NCBI RefSeq assembly: GCF_932294415.1
Contig: NC_065536.1
Span: 53,044,354-53,108,353, forward strand
Source: Quercus robur
Lineage: Eukaryota; Streptophyta; Magnoliopsida; Fagales; Fagaceae
Direction: 5' to 3'
DNA: 64,000 nt
This document shows, piece after piece, positions 23,960-33,757 of the stretch. The notes under the pieces were generated by a model. It saw nothing but the letters and a program-made list of their open reading frames with translations. It did not search any database and was not told the DNA's origin. Made by a program: the position numbers and the translations under genes. Position 1 is the stretch's first letter. The number at the start of each line of letters is the position of its first letter.

Positions 23960-25686
23960 AAGAAGAAGAAGAAGAAAAAAGAAAGTTAAAAAAGTACTCA
24001 TAATTTAAGTCTTTAGATCGCATGTATTTTGTTCTATGAGAAAGTGGGTCACTTCCTATATACTTCCTTCAATGCTTTATAAGATTTAGAAGAAATACAA
24101 ATTCTTAACTTTATCCTTGAATGATAAAATAAATTTTTAAGTTTAGTATATGACACATAATTAAAACTAACCCACACAATCCTAATTATGTACTTGAATT
24201 TAATTAAAACTAATGAATTGCACTTCTAGAATGTATCTAAATTTTACACAATACTATTTCAAAGCCAAAGTTATTATAAAATCATCATGTTAATTAATTC
24301 TATAATAAAACACAAAATTTGCAAACTTTTCTTTTATTTTTTTATTTTTTTAAAGCTATTAGAAATATTTACATAATATATTTGTTACATAATATACTTG
24401 TACCATGCATTATTTATCAACCAAAAAAAAACATGTACCATGCATCAATAGTGATGTTTTCATTTTCAGTTGAGATTAGGGAGGATAATGTGGGTATTGG
24501 CTATTTCGTAATTTTGTCACTTTCCATTGAGCAATGCGAATGAGAATGTCGTATTATTGTTGGAAACACGCCAAGAAATTCAATGTGGTCAACAGGCTTG
24601 TATAACGTAAGGAAAATGCACCATTCGCAATTACATCTTCTTACTTTAGAAGCAAGATCTAATGCTATTTAAAACATTTCGACCTTGTCAAACTTACAAG
24701 GCAATGCAAATACTATTGCTTTTCTCAATTGCTATTTTTCTCTTCTACTCCATATCTTTCATTTTTATTTATTTATACATTTCTTGGTTGAAACTATTTC
24801 ACTCTTCTCTTGTCTACATCATTGTTCTCTTAAACCAATTCCCTCTTTCTAAATTCTAAATAATTCTATATCATATGGGCTTGTACACTGTGGGCTATAA
24901 TTGACGCTGTCCACGTCCACGCATATAAAGTACTTTAAAACGAAGTTTGGAATTGAAGGCACAGGTGAAGGGCTTGATGGCTAAAAACTAGAAAATGACT
25001 TGTAATAGGCCCAAAGCTCCATAAGGCCCAACAGGACCAAGCGCTAACTCATGCCTAAATGATCTTTCTCCGGGCACAGTTTCAATCTCAACAAAATCCA
25101 CTGGGAGCATTAATGAATAAAAAAGTCGTCAAAACTTTTAGGGAAAAATTAAATAATGCCTAAGAGTATTAGTTTAAGAAATTTTTTTAGAAATTTTTTT
25201 ATGTGAAAAAATAAATAAATAACTGATTTTTTTTTTTTACATTTATTTTTATATTTCTCATAAAAAATAGTTTTTTTTTTTTTAATTTCCTTAAAATGAT
25301 CCATTAATAAATGCTCTAAGGACAACCATTAACCAAACCCAAAATTTTATAATTTGAGTGACCAAAAGGTATTGTGTTTCCTTATAAGGAGCAATGTGCC
25401 ATATTGATGACACTTGAGTGTAGTGACACATGAACAAGAGTTCTTGAGCTTTATTGGACATGTATGGATAAAGAAGTTAATCCAGGAGCATAGGGTTCAT
25501 ATAGTCATATGGACCCTTGGACTATGTTGTGTTCAAAGGGGAAACTAATGAAAATAGTGGATATAATGACTAAAAGAGAATAAACATAGTGTGCTTTTAG
25601 GTGACTAAGGGGATAGGTGAGCAATTTAAGGAAATTAAACATACAGGATATAAATTATTGCATATGTGAAAAGATAAAAATAGAAA
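23245..25686. other. AT-rich intergenic DNA between GH5 copies B and C
   Basis: Apart from the copy B promoter, no gene is recognised. A long A tract followed by AAG repeats lies at 23920-23985. Short reading frames near 24319-24860 are AT-rich, lack family features and are not reported as genes. Confidence 0.45.
23310..23316 (-). promoter_or_regulatory. TATA box of GH5 copy B
   Basis: The minus strand reads CAATATAAAGGC, ending about 66 bases before the ATG at 23244. That spacing fits a short untranslated leader. No further regulatory elements could be assigned. Confidence 0.55.
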
Positions 25687-25874
25687 GAGAGAATGAGAGA
25701 TGTTACATCCACAACATTTTTACAACAAATCATAGGTGATTAGTTGTTATTGGTTCAAATTTGAAACTAACACTAAAATTACTTTTTTACCCCAACAATA
25801 ACAACCAGTAACAACCTTCCACTTAGAATTTATTGTAAAAATGTTGTGAAAATGTTGTAGACATATCATTTCTC
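25687..25874. mobile_element. MITE with 9-bp target duplication (copy 2)
   Basis: A perfect 9-bp repeat, AAATAGAAA, lies at 25678-25686 and 25875-25883. The right end, reversed, reads GAGAAATGATATGTCTACAA, identical to the left end of the 1519-1695 copy. The interior shares TTAGTTGTTATTGGTTCAAA and ACCCCAACAATAACAAC with it in opposite orientation. It is a second member of the same Mutator-type MITE family. The left end has a few extra bases (GAGAGAAT) before the GAGAGATG terminus. Confidence 0.85.
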
Positions 25875-25984
25875 AAATAGAAATGGTGTAGAAATAGTCA
25901 TAGATAAAAGTCTTAAATAAATAGTTGTTAAGGTTAGGAAGATTGGGAATGTAATTATTTTTGTAAAAACTTGTTTTAGGAGAA

Positions 25985-26330
25985 GAGATAATTAACAAAG
26001 TTAGATTATATGTTTCTCAAATGGGGTTGGAAGAATCCATTAAGCAAATATTCTTGGAGGACATGGATGAATATTTGATTTAAGGGGTAACAAATGGGAT
26101 CATTATTTTTATAGTAGAAGATTTGAATGTTCATGTTGGAAAATATGGTGAGAGGTTTTGAAAGAATTCATGGAGGCCAGCAATTTGAACAAAGGAATGA
26201 ATTAGGAGATAATATCCTAGACTTTTACTATAACAAATTAACGAACAATTGGTTTAACATGAGGAATCCACATGCACTTAATTACTTTTGAAAGTGGGAG
26301 AACTCAAATATAATTTCAAATAGGTGTTTT
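25985..26330 (+). pseudogene. LINE endonuclease (EEP domain) relic
   Basis: Translation in one frame gives VSQMGLEESIKQIFLEDMDE, then after a stop VTNG...FIVEDLNVHVGKYGERF. A shift near 26160 leads to RIHGGQQFEQRNELGDNILD, then WFNMRNPHALNYF. This matches the order of an endonuclease/exonuclease/phosphatase domain of plant L1-type LINEs: YAPQVG, WEDLDE, GDFNGHVG, HGG.GFGERN..G..LLDFA and F.K...HL.TF.SG. At least three stops and one frameshift are present, and no reverse transcriptase follows, so this is a short dead fragment. Confidence 0.7.
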
Positions 26331-26335
26331 GGTGT

Positions 26336-26860
26336 AAAATCAGCAACCAGAATTCTGGTAGAATTTCTACGTTTGAAAATATTTCGAAAATTATGATTAT
26401 TCAATAGAAACTCAAGAAATCATAATAAAAGCAGCATTTTATGTAGAATTTTTGCGTATAAAAAACATATGGAAATTTCTACATTTGAAAATCGTGAAAT
26501 CAAGATTGAAGTATAATTTTAGGCGAAATTTCTACATTTGTAAACTATTTGAAAAATAATTATGGTTTTTCATGAAAATTCAACCAGGATTAAAGTAGAA
26601 TTTTCGACAGAATTTCTCCATTTGAAAAATGTTTTTCTTTAGTGGAAAATTCAAGAAACCTGGATTAAAGCAGAATTTTAAACAATTTCTGTATTTGAAA
26701 AATATTTTGAAAGTTATGATATTTTATAGAGAAAAAAATCAAGATTAAAGAAAAATTGTGGACAGAATTTCTGGATTTGAAAATTTTTGGTGGGATTTTG
26801 ATTTTTAAGTGAAAATAAAAATCATGATTAAAGCAGAATTTCAACCCAAAAAAATATATT
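26336..26860. repeat. Degenerate tandem repeat with AGAATTTCTACATTTGAAAA core
   Basis: A core close to GAATTTCTACATTTGAAAAT recurs at about 26352, 26473, 26521, 26605, 26680 and 26764. Most copies are followed by TTATGATTTTTYATRGAAAA, CAAGAAATCATGATTAAAG and CAGAATTTT. The spacing varies from about 50 to 115 bp, so the array is old and has suffered internal deletions. Confidence 0.6.
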
Positions 26861-27602
26861 TAAAAATGGGTTTTGTTGAAGAAGTTTTCACTTTTCAGCG
26901 AGTGGAAAAAATAGGATGCTAGGTGTGTATGGGGTTTTTGCATGTAAATGTCAGGTGTACAATAATAGAAGCTAAGTCGTGAACCCTTTTTGTGCTTTGA
27001 CGAAATGAAAGATTAAAAATAGAGTAGAGCAAAAAAATCAAACATAGTGCAGAAAGCAGAGAACAGAAAGAAAATGAAATAAATGAGAAAAAGATTTGTG
27101 GAAAGAGATGAGTTTTCACGTATTGAAGAGAACGGATTCCAATAATGGAATTGATGCTCTGAGAAAAAAATGATATCAATGGTAAAATTATGGTTAAATA
27201 ATTAAACTTTTTGTTTTCTAACTACTTAAACTTTTGGAATAATCAGTAATTTATTATGATATCAAAAAATAAGATGATGCCAAGAAGTTTGAACTCTGAT
27301 ACCATATCAAAAAATTGATTAAGCCTCTATTCAATTTTGGGATGTTCTAAAATAAATAAAATCTTCTTTAAAAATTCAATAAATAGATTTCCTAACATAT
27401 TCTCTCTTTTATTAAAGTTTAAATTAATGAGGGAAATTTTGGAAACTTGTACATTTTTAGGTAAAAAATGATATTCCCTTCAAATTTTGAATTTCTAAAT
27501 AAGCCTAACAAAGTCGGGATGAGGGAGTAAATAAACTTTTTTATGTGTAAAACATGATATTCTCTTCTTGATACTATTGATATGTGTAAATTACAACACT
27601 AA
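26861..27602. other. AT-rich spacer, no gene recognised
   Basis: I find no coding family or RNA. The minus-strand reading frame at 26919-27179 is low-complexity and lacks family features. Confidence 0.4.
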
Positions 27603-27944
27603 GTGTACATTTGGATTCAGCTGAAAGCGTCTGCGTCTGGCGTTTTTCTTTTTCTTTTTTTTTTTCTTTTTTTCACGCGTTTAAGGGACAAATTTTACTG
27701 TTACGGTTACTGTTCATGTACTGTTCATGAACAGTAGCCGCAATATTTGACTTGTCAAACAATTTTCAACCACATCAGTGGGTCCCGTGCACTGTTCACA
27801 GGACCTACAAACCTCACTTTTCAGCAATTTTTTTATTAAAAATGGATCTCACGGTATTATTCACACATTTAAAAATTATTTTGCTATAGTGTTTTTCAGT
27901 TTTTAGTTTCAGTTTTCAGTTTTCAGCTATATCTAAATGGACTC
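27603..27944. mobile_element. 342-bp non-autonomous element with 3-bp duplication (copy 2)
   Basis: The element begins GTGTACATTTGGATTCAGCT and its reversed end reads GAGTCCATTTAGATATAGCT. TAA flanks both ends (27600-27602 and 27945-27947). Most of its interior, for example CACTGTTCACAGGACCTACA and ATTATTCACACATTTAAAAA, matches the element at 18903-19221 in the same orientation. The TIR here is longer and clearer than in copy 1. Confidence 0.75.
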
Positions 27945-28201
27945 TAAGCACTCTTGTAATTTCTAAATAGAAGGGTAACAACCTGGAAACTATCACAAAT
28001 AAACTAACTAATTTTAATTAATTACAATATCACAGGTGAAAATTAGGGAAAATGTGTACAAATGCTAATCTAAAATACAATATATACACACTGCAAGTTT
28101 AACTGAAGCTTCTTCTCTAGCTGAACGGACCAATATGCTCCATAATATCTACCCAAAAAAAAAAAGAAATTAATTTAATATAAAATTCTCATCAGGCACC
28201 T

Positions 28202-30313
28202 TCACGATAAGTTCTGAGACTTAGGAGAGGGATCTTTTAGGATTTTTATAGAACTTAGACTTCTTGCGCTTGTAATAATCTTGAAGCACTGGCCCTCTGG
28301 GCTACAAATTCTACTATTGCTTAAGCAATTGCATGTATTTGTCACGACTGTATGGCTGGAATCTATGTCAAGGCAAAGGGTAGTAGCATTGCCAATTGTT
28401 GACGAGAGATGCAACTTAGAATCAGAGATGGTTTCCCAATGTGAAGCAGAGTCATTGCAAATGTTACCAAGTTTCGCTGGCTTCCGCAATCCATCTACTT
28501 TTAAGCATAAATTTGTTCCTTTCAATGATAAAGTTTTCTGAGGTGTGTAGCTCCAGGCTTCAGCGACATTGCAGGACCCCAGACTCAACTGTTCAAGTGA
28601 TGATTTTCTTTGGACACAAAGACCCGTTTATGGGTGGAAAATTACTTGGTGCGGATTAGCTTCTCATAGACCCGGCCCTGTAAGTCATATGTATTCAATC
28701 ATGTGATGTCTAATGTTCCAGTGCATTAAATGTGACATGACACATGATCAATTTTGAACAGGAGTCTCATTTGTTGCACTAGGCACAATCCTCTAAATAG
28801 TGAAATAAGGGGTTCAAAGGAACCATTGAAAGTATAGCCATGAGGTCTTACCTTGAAAAGGAGACTGGATAGCTGAGAGCCTCTCCAGGAAGCTTGAATT
28901 TCTAGGCTCACTTGTGTTCCAATGAAGAAGACCATAGGTCTCTTCGAATTCAGTAACTCCTTGTTTAATATAATAACTCCCACCAAGTGTCCATATGTTC
29001 CAATCAAAGTCAAGTTCAGCTGCCAATGCAAAGAAGCAATTCATGTACCAATTGAGTTGTTCATTGGTACCTCTTAGGTCCATCCCAAACTCACTGAAGA
29101 ACAATGGCCACCCTTGCTCCAACAAAAATCCTGCAGATCTCATGAATATATCTACCACGTTTGCACAAGCTTGGTTCGCGTTGCTATATTCCCATATCTT
29201 GGCATCTGTGAATCCATACCTGTGAACCTCATATACTAGTTTTCTAGTGAATGTGAGGTTCACTGAATGGTTTCGGAGGAATGACAAGTCTGTGTCATAA
29301 CTCAATCCCGAGAGAATAACAAGGACATTTGGATTTGCCATGTGCACTGCTTCTGCTCCTTTCGGCATTATCTTCTCATTTCATTTACAAAAATGAAATT
29401 AGCCTCTTGAGTCTTTAGTTTATGTCACCCAAAAAGGAATATAATTATGAAGGAAAAAAATACAAAAAGATCATATATTTACCTGTGGCTGTACTAAGCA
29501 GGCAAATTCTGTCTTTGGCCTCGAAGCTCATTCCAACCACATTGGGAACACCTTTAAACAAGGTAGCCATCTGAGTTAGTCCCTTTATCCAAAGGTCTGG
29601 GTTGAAATAAATGTCACCGAAGAAACCATTGCCATCATATGCGCTACAACACCAACCGGGTTGGCTTATGTGATTGTTTAGTATTACCATCACATTGTTG
29701 GCCCCAAGGTTGGATACCACACTTTAAAAATGTAAAAGTTCCTTATAATATGCAAACTGCTACGTTATTTAAAATTTTAAATGATGTGACACTAGATACA
29801 TTTTTATATTTGTAATATTTAATATGAATTATAAAATAGATCCATTTCAAATGAAAATAATCGTTTTCATGGAAATGAAAGAAAGTATAGTTAGTTTACC
29901 TAGAAAGCCTTTATAATGGAAACATCAATGATGGAGGGGTTTTTAGCTTGGATACCGGAAATGTATTGAGATAGACCTAGTTTCTGAAAAGACTCTCTTA
30001 CAGTAAGAGAACCCAATAAGTTATTTGTCACCATAAGCAATGGCCATGTGAGCCTAACGCAATTAAATCCCATAAACACCATCTTCTTGGAGATTGCATC
30101 CAAGGGTTGATTGTTGAGGCCCTCAGCCACCATGGTATCCAAATGTGACACCCAATTTACACATGCAAGCTTCACCCGTTGCCCAGCTTCGTTGACAATC
30201 CATCGGGAATTGGTTTGTAGTGTTAGAGCCGTTACAGGCTTGCTTTGGGAAATGACACTAGAAAAGATTAGGAAAATAGCTACCAGAGGGAGAAAAGAGA
30301 AGTGTTCCGCCAC
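28202..30313 (-). pseudogene. GH5 glycoside hydrolase, copy C (heavily damaged)
   Basis: The exon positions by alignment are 29900-30313, about 29484-29722, 28852-29362 and 28202-28677. Many defects are visible. The start codon at 30313 is GTG where copy D has ATG. The last codon of exon 1 is TAG where A and B have CAG. Exon 2 has a 13-bp deletion that removes the LRNE acid/base segment and shifts the frame, and the GCAG-type acceptor before exon 2 is altered. One base is missing at the exon 3 acceptor. Exon 4 has TGA and TAA stops near its start (about 28665 and 28629). The nucleophile segment FFSEFGMDLRG and the lectin-like domain are still readable. It is most like copy D, including the shorter C-terminus. 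It cannot make an active enzyme. Confidence 0.9.
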
Positions 30314-30365
30314 GTTTTGGTTTTGAGTAGAGGCTTGGGCATGAAGAGAAAGTCTGAAAGTGTTA

Positions 30366-30374
30366 CTTTATATA
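30366..30374 (-). promoter_or_regulatory. TATA box remnant of GH5 copy C
   Basis: The minus strand reads TATATAAAG about 53-61 bases before the former start codon. It is a good match to the consensus, so the promoter core outlived the coding sequence. Expression is not implied. Confidence 0.45.
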
Positions 30375-30566
30375 GGAAGTGAGTTTTCCCTGAATTGTAT
30401 AATTAGTTTTAATTCCTTTTTTTATTGTAAATGAAGATCCATTAATAAACGTAGGGAAAGTATTTTTTTTCCACTCAATTACGTCCATTATTTTACACCA
30501 ATATCCATAATTGATTCGTTGATGTACATTTTTTAAAAAGTAAATTTGTTTTTGAATAACATATAT

Positions 30567-30885
30567 AAAAGCCCATACGTATATATACTATTTTTTTTTG
30601 GATAATATTAGTGAATACTAATTATAATAACAAGATTTCTATGTGGTTTTAACATGTTGCTTATGTTGGTGTGTGTTCCTAACGCTTGGTATTTACTATC
30701 CAAAATTTATGTATATCCACATTTAAAACAAAAAAGTTGATGCGAGAAAATAAAAGCCCATACACATATATACTAATTTGATTTGGATAATATTAGTGAA
30801 TACTAATTATAAAGAAATTTAATTTATGCATGGTTCTAATATGTTGATCATGCTAGTGTGTGTTCCTAACCCTTGGTATTATTTT
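30567..30885. repeat. Diverged direct duplication (~135 bp, offset ~183 bp)
   Basis: The stretch 30567-30700 (AAAAGCCCATACGTATATAT, TGGATAATATTAGTGAATAC, GTGTGTTCCTAACGCTTGG) is repeated at 30750-30885 in the same orientation with scattered changes. It does not look like an LTR pair because no internal domain lies between the copies. Confidence 0.7.
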
Positions 30886-31251
30886 TAGTGAATCCCATGT
30901 ATAAATTAAATTATAAGTAAATAAAATGTGGTAGGTAATTCCAATGGCTCTCAGCCTTCAAGTGGCTTATTCTAGGCGTGACAAATGGCTTGATCCTAGC
31001 ATGCCACCTCATTGAGCTAGGTGGGGCTCCTGGCCCACACGTGGCCAATTGGCCACTTTCCTAACCATCCTTTTGTTAGAGTTAGGTAAGGTCAATGGTC
31101 AAGATGCAATCAAGTTGTGCAATCTCATTTGTCGGAATTCCATACTAACCACCCAAAACCCCTATAACTACGACCTCATCATTTGTGAAATTTGCATTGA
31201 AGAGAACAACGAAGAGCGAAAAGAAGGGGGAAAGGAAAAATAGAAGAGTGA

Positions 31252-31406
31252 TGTTAGAAATACTGGAAGATTGTATTGTATTTCATAATAAGAGAATATA
31301 CATCAGAGCCTTATATAGGAGGCGTAAGTGTGCGGTACAAGTAAAGTGTTGTACAAGTAAGGTAATTGGGCCTAAAGCCCATAATATAATATAATATACA
31401 TTAACA
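31252..31406 (-). repeat. 3' LTR of the deleted copia element
   Basis: The 155-bp LTR starts TGTTAGAAATACTGG and ends ATACATTAACA on the plus strand. It includes TTATATAGGAGGCG, whose plus-strand form repeats exactly at 31747 onward. It is bounded on its inner side by the polypurine tract. Confidence 0.8.
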
Positions 31407-31419
31407 GCCCCCCTCAAAC

Positions 31420-31743
31420 TCAAGGTGGATGTGAGACCAACTTGAGGTTGTCAACTAAATCACGAGTGCGTCTCTTAGGAAGTGACTTGGTGAAGATATC
31501 TGCAAGTTGATCTTTGGAAGAGACGGAGAAGAGCTTAAGAGCACCATGGACAAGATGATAACGGATAAAATGACAATCAATCTCGATATGTTTAGTCCGT
31601 TCATGAAAGACATCATTGTGAGCAATATGAATGGCACTCTGGTTGTCACAATAAAGGGGAGTAGCAGAGGAGGTGGACACACCCAAATCCTTAAGAAGCC
31701 ATCGTAGTCAAAGGAGCTCAGATGTGGTATCAGCAAGGGCACG
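31420..31743 (-). pseudogene. Copia RNase H C-terminal fragment
   Basis: The minus-strand translation includes ALADTTSELL, a stop, then [42 protein letters not shown] and [13 protein letters not shown]. This is the typical end of a Ty1/copia polyprotein (the RNase H active-site Asp lies in CDN). The stop after SELL is TGA where the family has Trp. The fragment ends directly at the polypurine tract, as in complete elements. Confidence 0.85.
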
Positions 31744-31848
31744 ATCAGAGCCTTATATAGGAGGCGTAAGTGTGCGGTACAAGTAAAGTGTTGTACAAGT
31801 AAGGTAATTGGGCCTAAAGCCCATAATATAATATAATATACATTAACA
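31744..31848 (-). repeat. Partial 5' LTR of the deleted copia element
   Basis: The stretch TCAGAGCCTTATATAGG to CATTAACA repeats the corresponding part of the 31252-31406 LTR. Only the outer part (the start, in element orientation) is retained. The inner part was lost with the internal domain. Confidence 0.8.
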
Positions 31849-31853
31849 AGTGA

Positions 31854-32900
31854 GAAAAGAGAAAAGCTTTATTATAAAGTTGTTCTTAATCCTTTGTGTG
31901 TGAAAGTGTGTCCAACACAAAGGTAGATACTATGACTAATATTCTTAAGGGGTTGTTTGGCCAAAAAACCGCTTCGCACCAAATTTTTATCCTAGTGGCA
32001 CAAATTAACATTTAAACACAATGCATACACATAATTCTATAACTTTATGAGATTGTTCTTGATATCATTTTTAGTTTTTTGTTATTGTATTGATTATTCG
32101 GAATAGACTTATTGTATGTTGGTAAAAATAAGAATTTACGTGTTCTCCAAAATTATTTTTCAAATAGCATGTCGATGTACCAAAAATAATTTACAGTCAA
32201 ATTAATTACAACTAGTTTTATACTAGTGTAGGGATGACCCTCCTAGTCTCCTCTCAATGTTTCTTTTGGTGTATAAAGATGGATTAAGATCCTTTAAAGT
32301 TCTTAGTATAACTCTAATGATAGTTTATATTTGATTAAATATTGGTAATGTGGTAAAATTAATCCAATCAATTCAAAATTGATGGAGAAGATTTTAGAAA
32401 CTCCAAGAATTGCCCTAAAAACTCTATCTAGACCATCAGTAAACCGTATATTGATGGAGTACTGGAGTAGATTTTCTTTTTCCTCTCTACTTAAGCCTCT
32501 CTATCTTTATTTTGGTGTATAAAGATTGAGTAATTTTCTTTTCCTAGAGAGATAAACTAGTTAAGAGACAACGGAAGAAGAAGGAAAGAAGCTATAGTAA
32601 TCAAATTCAGTGTCATGATTCATAATCTTGTGGGCATACACTACATTATCAAAATCTATTATTGAATATTTTCTTATTTGAGTCAGTAACTTATTTCAAG
32701 ATAAATCGTAATTCTGTTATTTCACTTTGAATCAGTTTATTATTATCATGGAATAATGCAATAATTAGTACTTCTGTGGGCATGCATGAGCATGACACAC
32801 AATATTTTACACAACAATTGTCATTTTGCTAATAAACTCGTGGTTCCACAATCAATATCCTTTTTTTTTTTCAAATATATTTCTCGATATTGTATTTGAT
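31854..32900. other. AT-rich spacer, no gene recognised
   Basis: No coding family, RNA or element boundary could be supported between the copia remnant and the solo LTR. A phrase TTTGGTGTATAAAGATKGA recurs at about 32266 and 32513, hinting at a small diverged duplication. Confidence 0.4.
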
Positions 32901-32911
32901 ATAATTGTTTG

Positions 32912-33694
32912 TGTGGGGGCCAATTATTTAGAATGTATTATTAAAACTGTATGAATTGGGCCAATGGCCCAATCCGAGGATGGTCAAATAAGGTTATAAT
33001 GGGAATGGTATAAGAAGAAGAAATAAAGATTGTATGTGATAGTTCAACATACGTCCGAGAAGAAAAGTCATCTCGAAAACGGAGATCTGAGGTCAGTAAG
33101 AATATCTTATCATCCTGGACATTCTTTAAGGTTGCATCACAACTAAGAGTCGGGCATTGGATAAGGGATGAGCAAAGGGAGACAACAAATATCTTCAAAA
33201 GCTGCTACCTCCACATTAAATGCCTCTCAACTAACTCTTTGGCCGCATTAATGTGGAGGTGATACCTAAACAGTGGTTAAGCAGCCTTACAGCTATTAGT
33301 TGATGGTTCTAGGAGGTGTTGGATAGGACAAGAAGGAGTTCCTAGAATCTAAGCCTACATGTGTATGGTAGAGATGATACCAAGATTATAGTATATAGCA
33401 TGGGAAGGTAGCCTAATGAAAAGGGATCAGAAAAACTAAGAAATCCTTGTAATGATACTTTGAACTCTTGTAACTTTGTTCATCAACAAGACATTATAAC
33501 ATAGCTCCTCAGGCCGTGCCGAGGACAGATTTTCTTATCTTATTTGTGTTTAATGCTCTTAAATCAGCAACTATTATTGTCTTTCTTCTGGAATAGAACT
33601 AGTTCTTTCACCCACGCTCTACAAATTCATTGTTTGGCCTTATTGGACTAAAACTCAATCCTATACTGGGTCCAATCCAAATTTGGTCCTTACA
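32912..33694 (+). repeat. 5' LTR of E1
   Basis: The 783-bp LTR starts TGTGGGGGCC and ends GGTCCTTACA. It aligns along its whole length with 44760-45550. The 8-bp size difference is a GGCCCAAT-type duplication near 32966, present only in the 3' copy. A possible TATA-like TATAGTATATAGC lies at 33389-33401. Confidence 0.9.
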
Positions 33695-33712
33695 ATTGGT
33701 GCCGTCTGTGGA
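33695..33712 (+). promoter_or_regulatory. Probable primer binding site of E1
   Basis: ATTGGTGCCGTCTGTGG directly follows the 5' LTR. A TGGYGCC start just inside the LTR is where a tRNA primer would pair in Ty3/gypsy elements. I cannot tell which tRNA from this sequence alone. Confidence 0.5.
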
Positions 33713-33757
33713 GAAGACTTGATCTATTCTGAAAGAAATTTGGGTACAACATTTAAG

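Larger units (their letters stand above)
31252..31848 (-). mobile_element. Internally deleted Ty1/copia element with target duplication
   Basis: The 5-bp repeat AGTGA lies at 31247-31251 and 31849-31853. Between them, in minus-strand order, are a partial 5' LTR (31744-31848), an RNase H remnant (31420-31743), a polypurine tract (TTTGAGGGGGGC at about 31407-31418) and a full 3' LTR (31252-31406). The LTRs start TGTTAATG and end TAACA in element orientation, and the shared about 103-bp part is identical by eye. The rest of the 5' LTR, the primer site, gag, protease, integrase and reverse transcriptase are gone. The deletion junction is near 31743/31744, where a short ATCAGAGCC match occurs. Confidence 0.85.

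Noticed and set aside
1862..25062. Shared AGCGCYAACTCAYGCC phrase at about 1867 and 25039
   Set aside because: It is too short, with no extended homology around it, to support a repeat family call.
30567..30885. Possible LTR pair
   Set aside because: The two copies are only about 50 bp apart, have no TG...CA ends and enclose no internal domain, so they are treated as a simple duplication.
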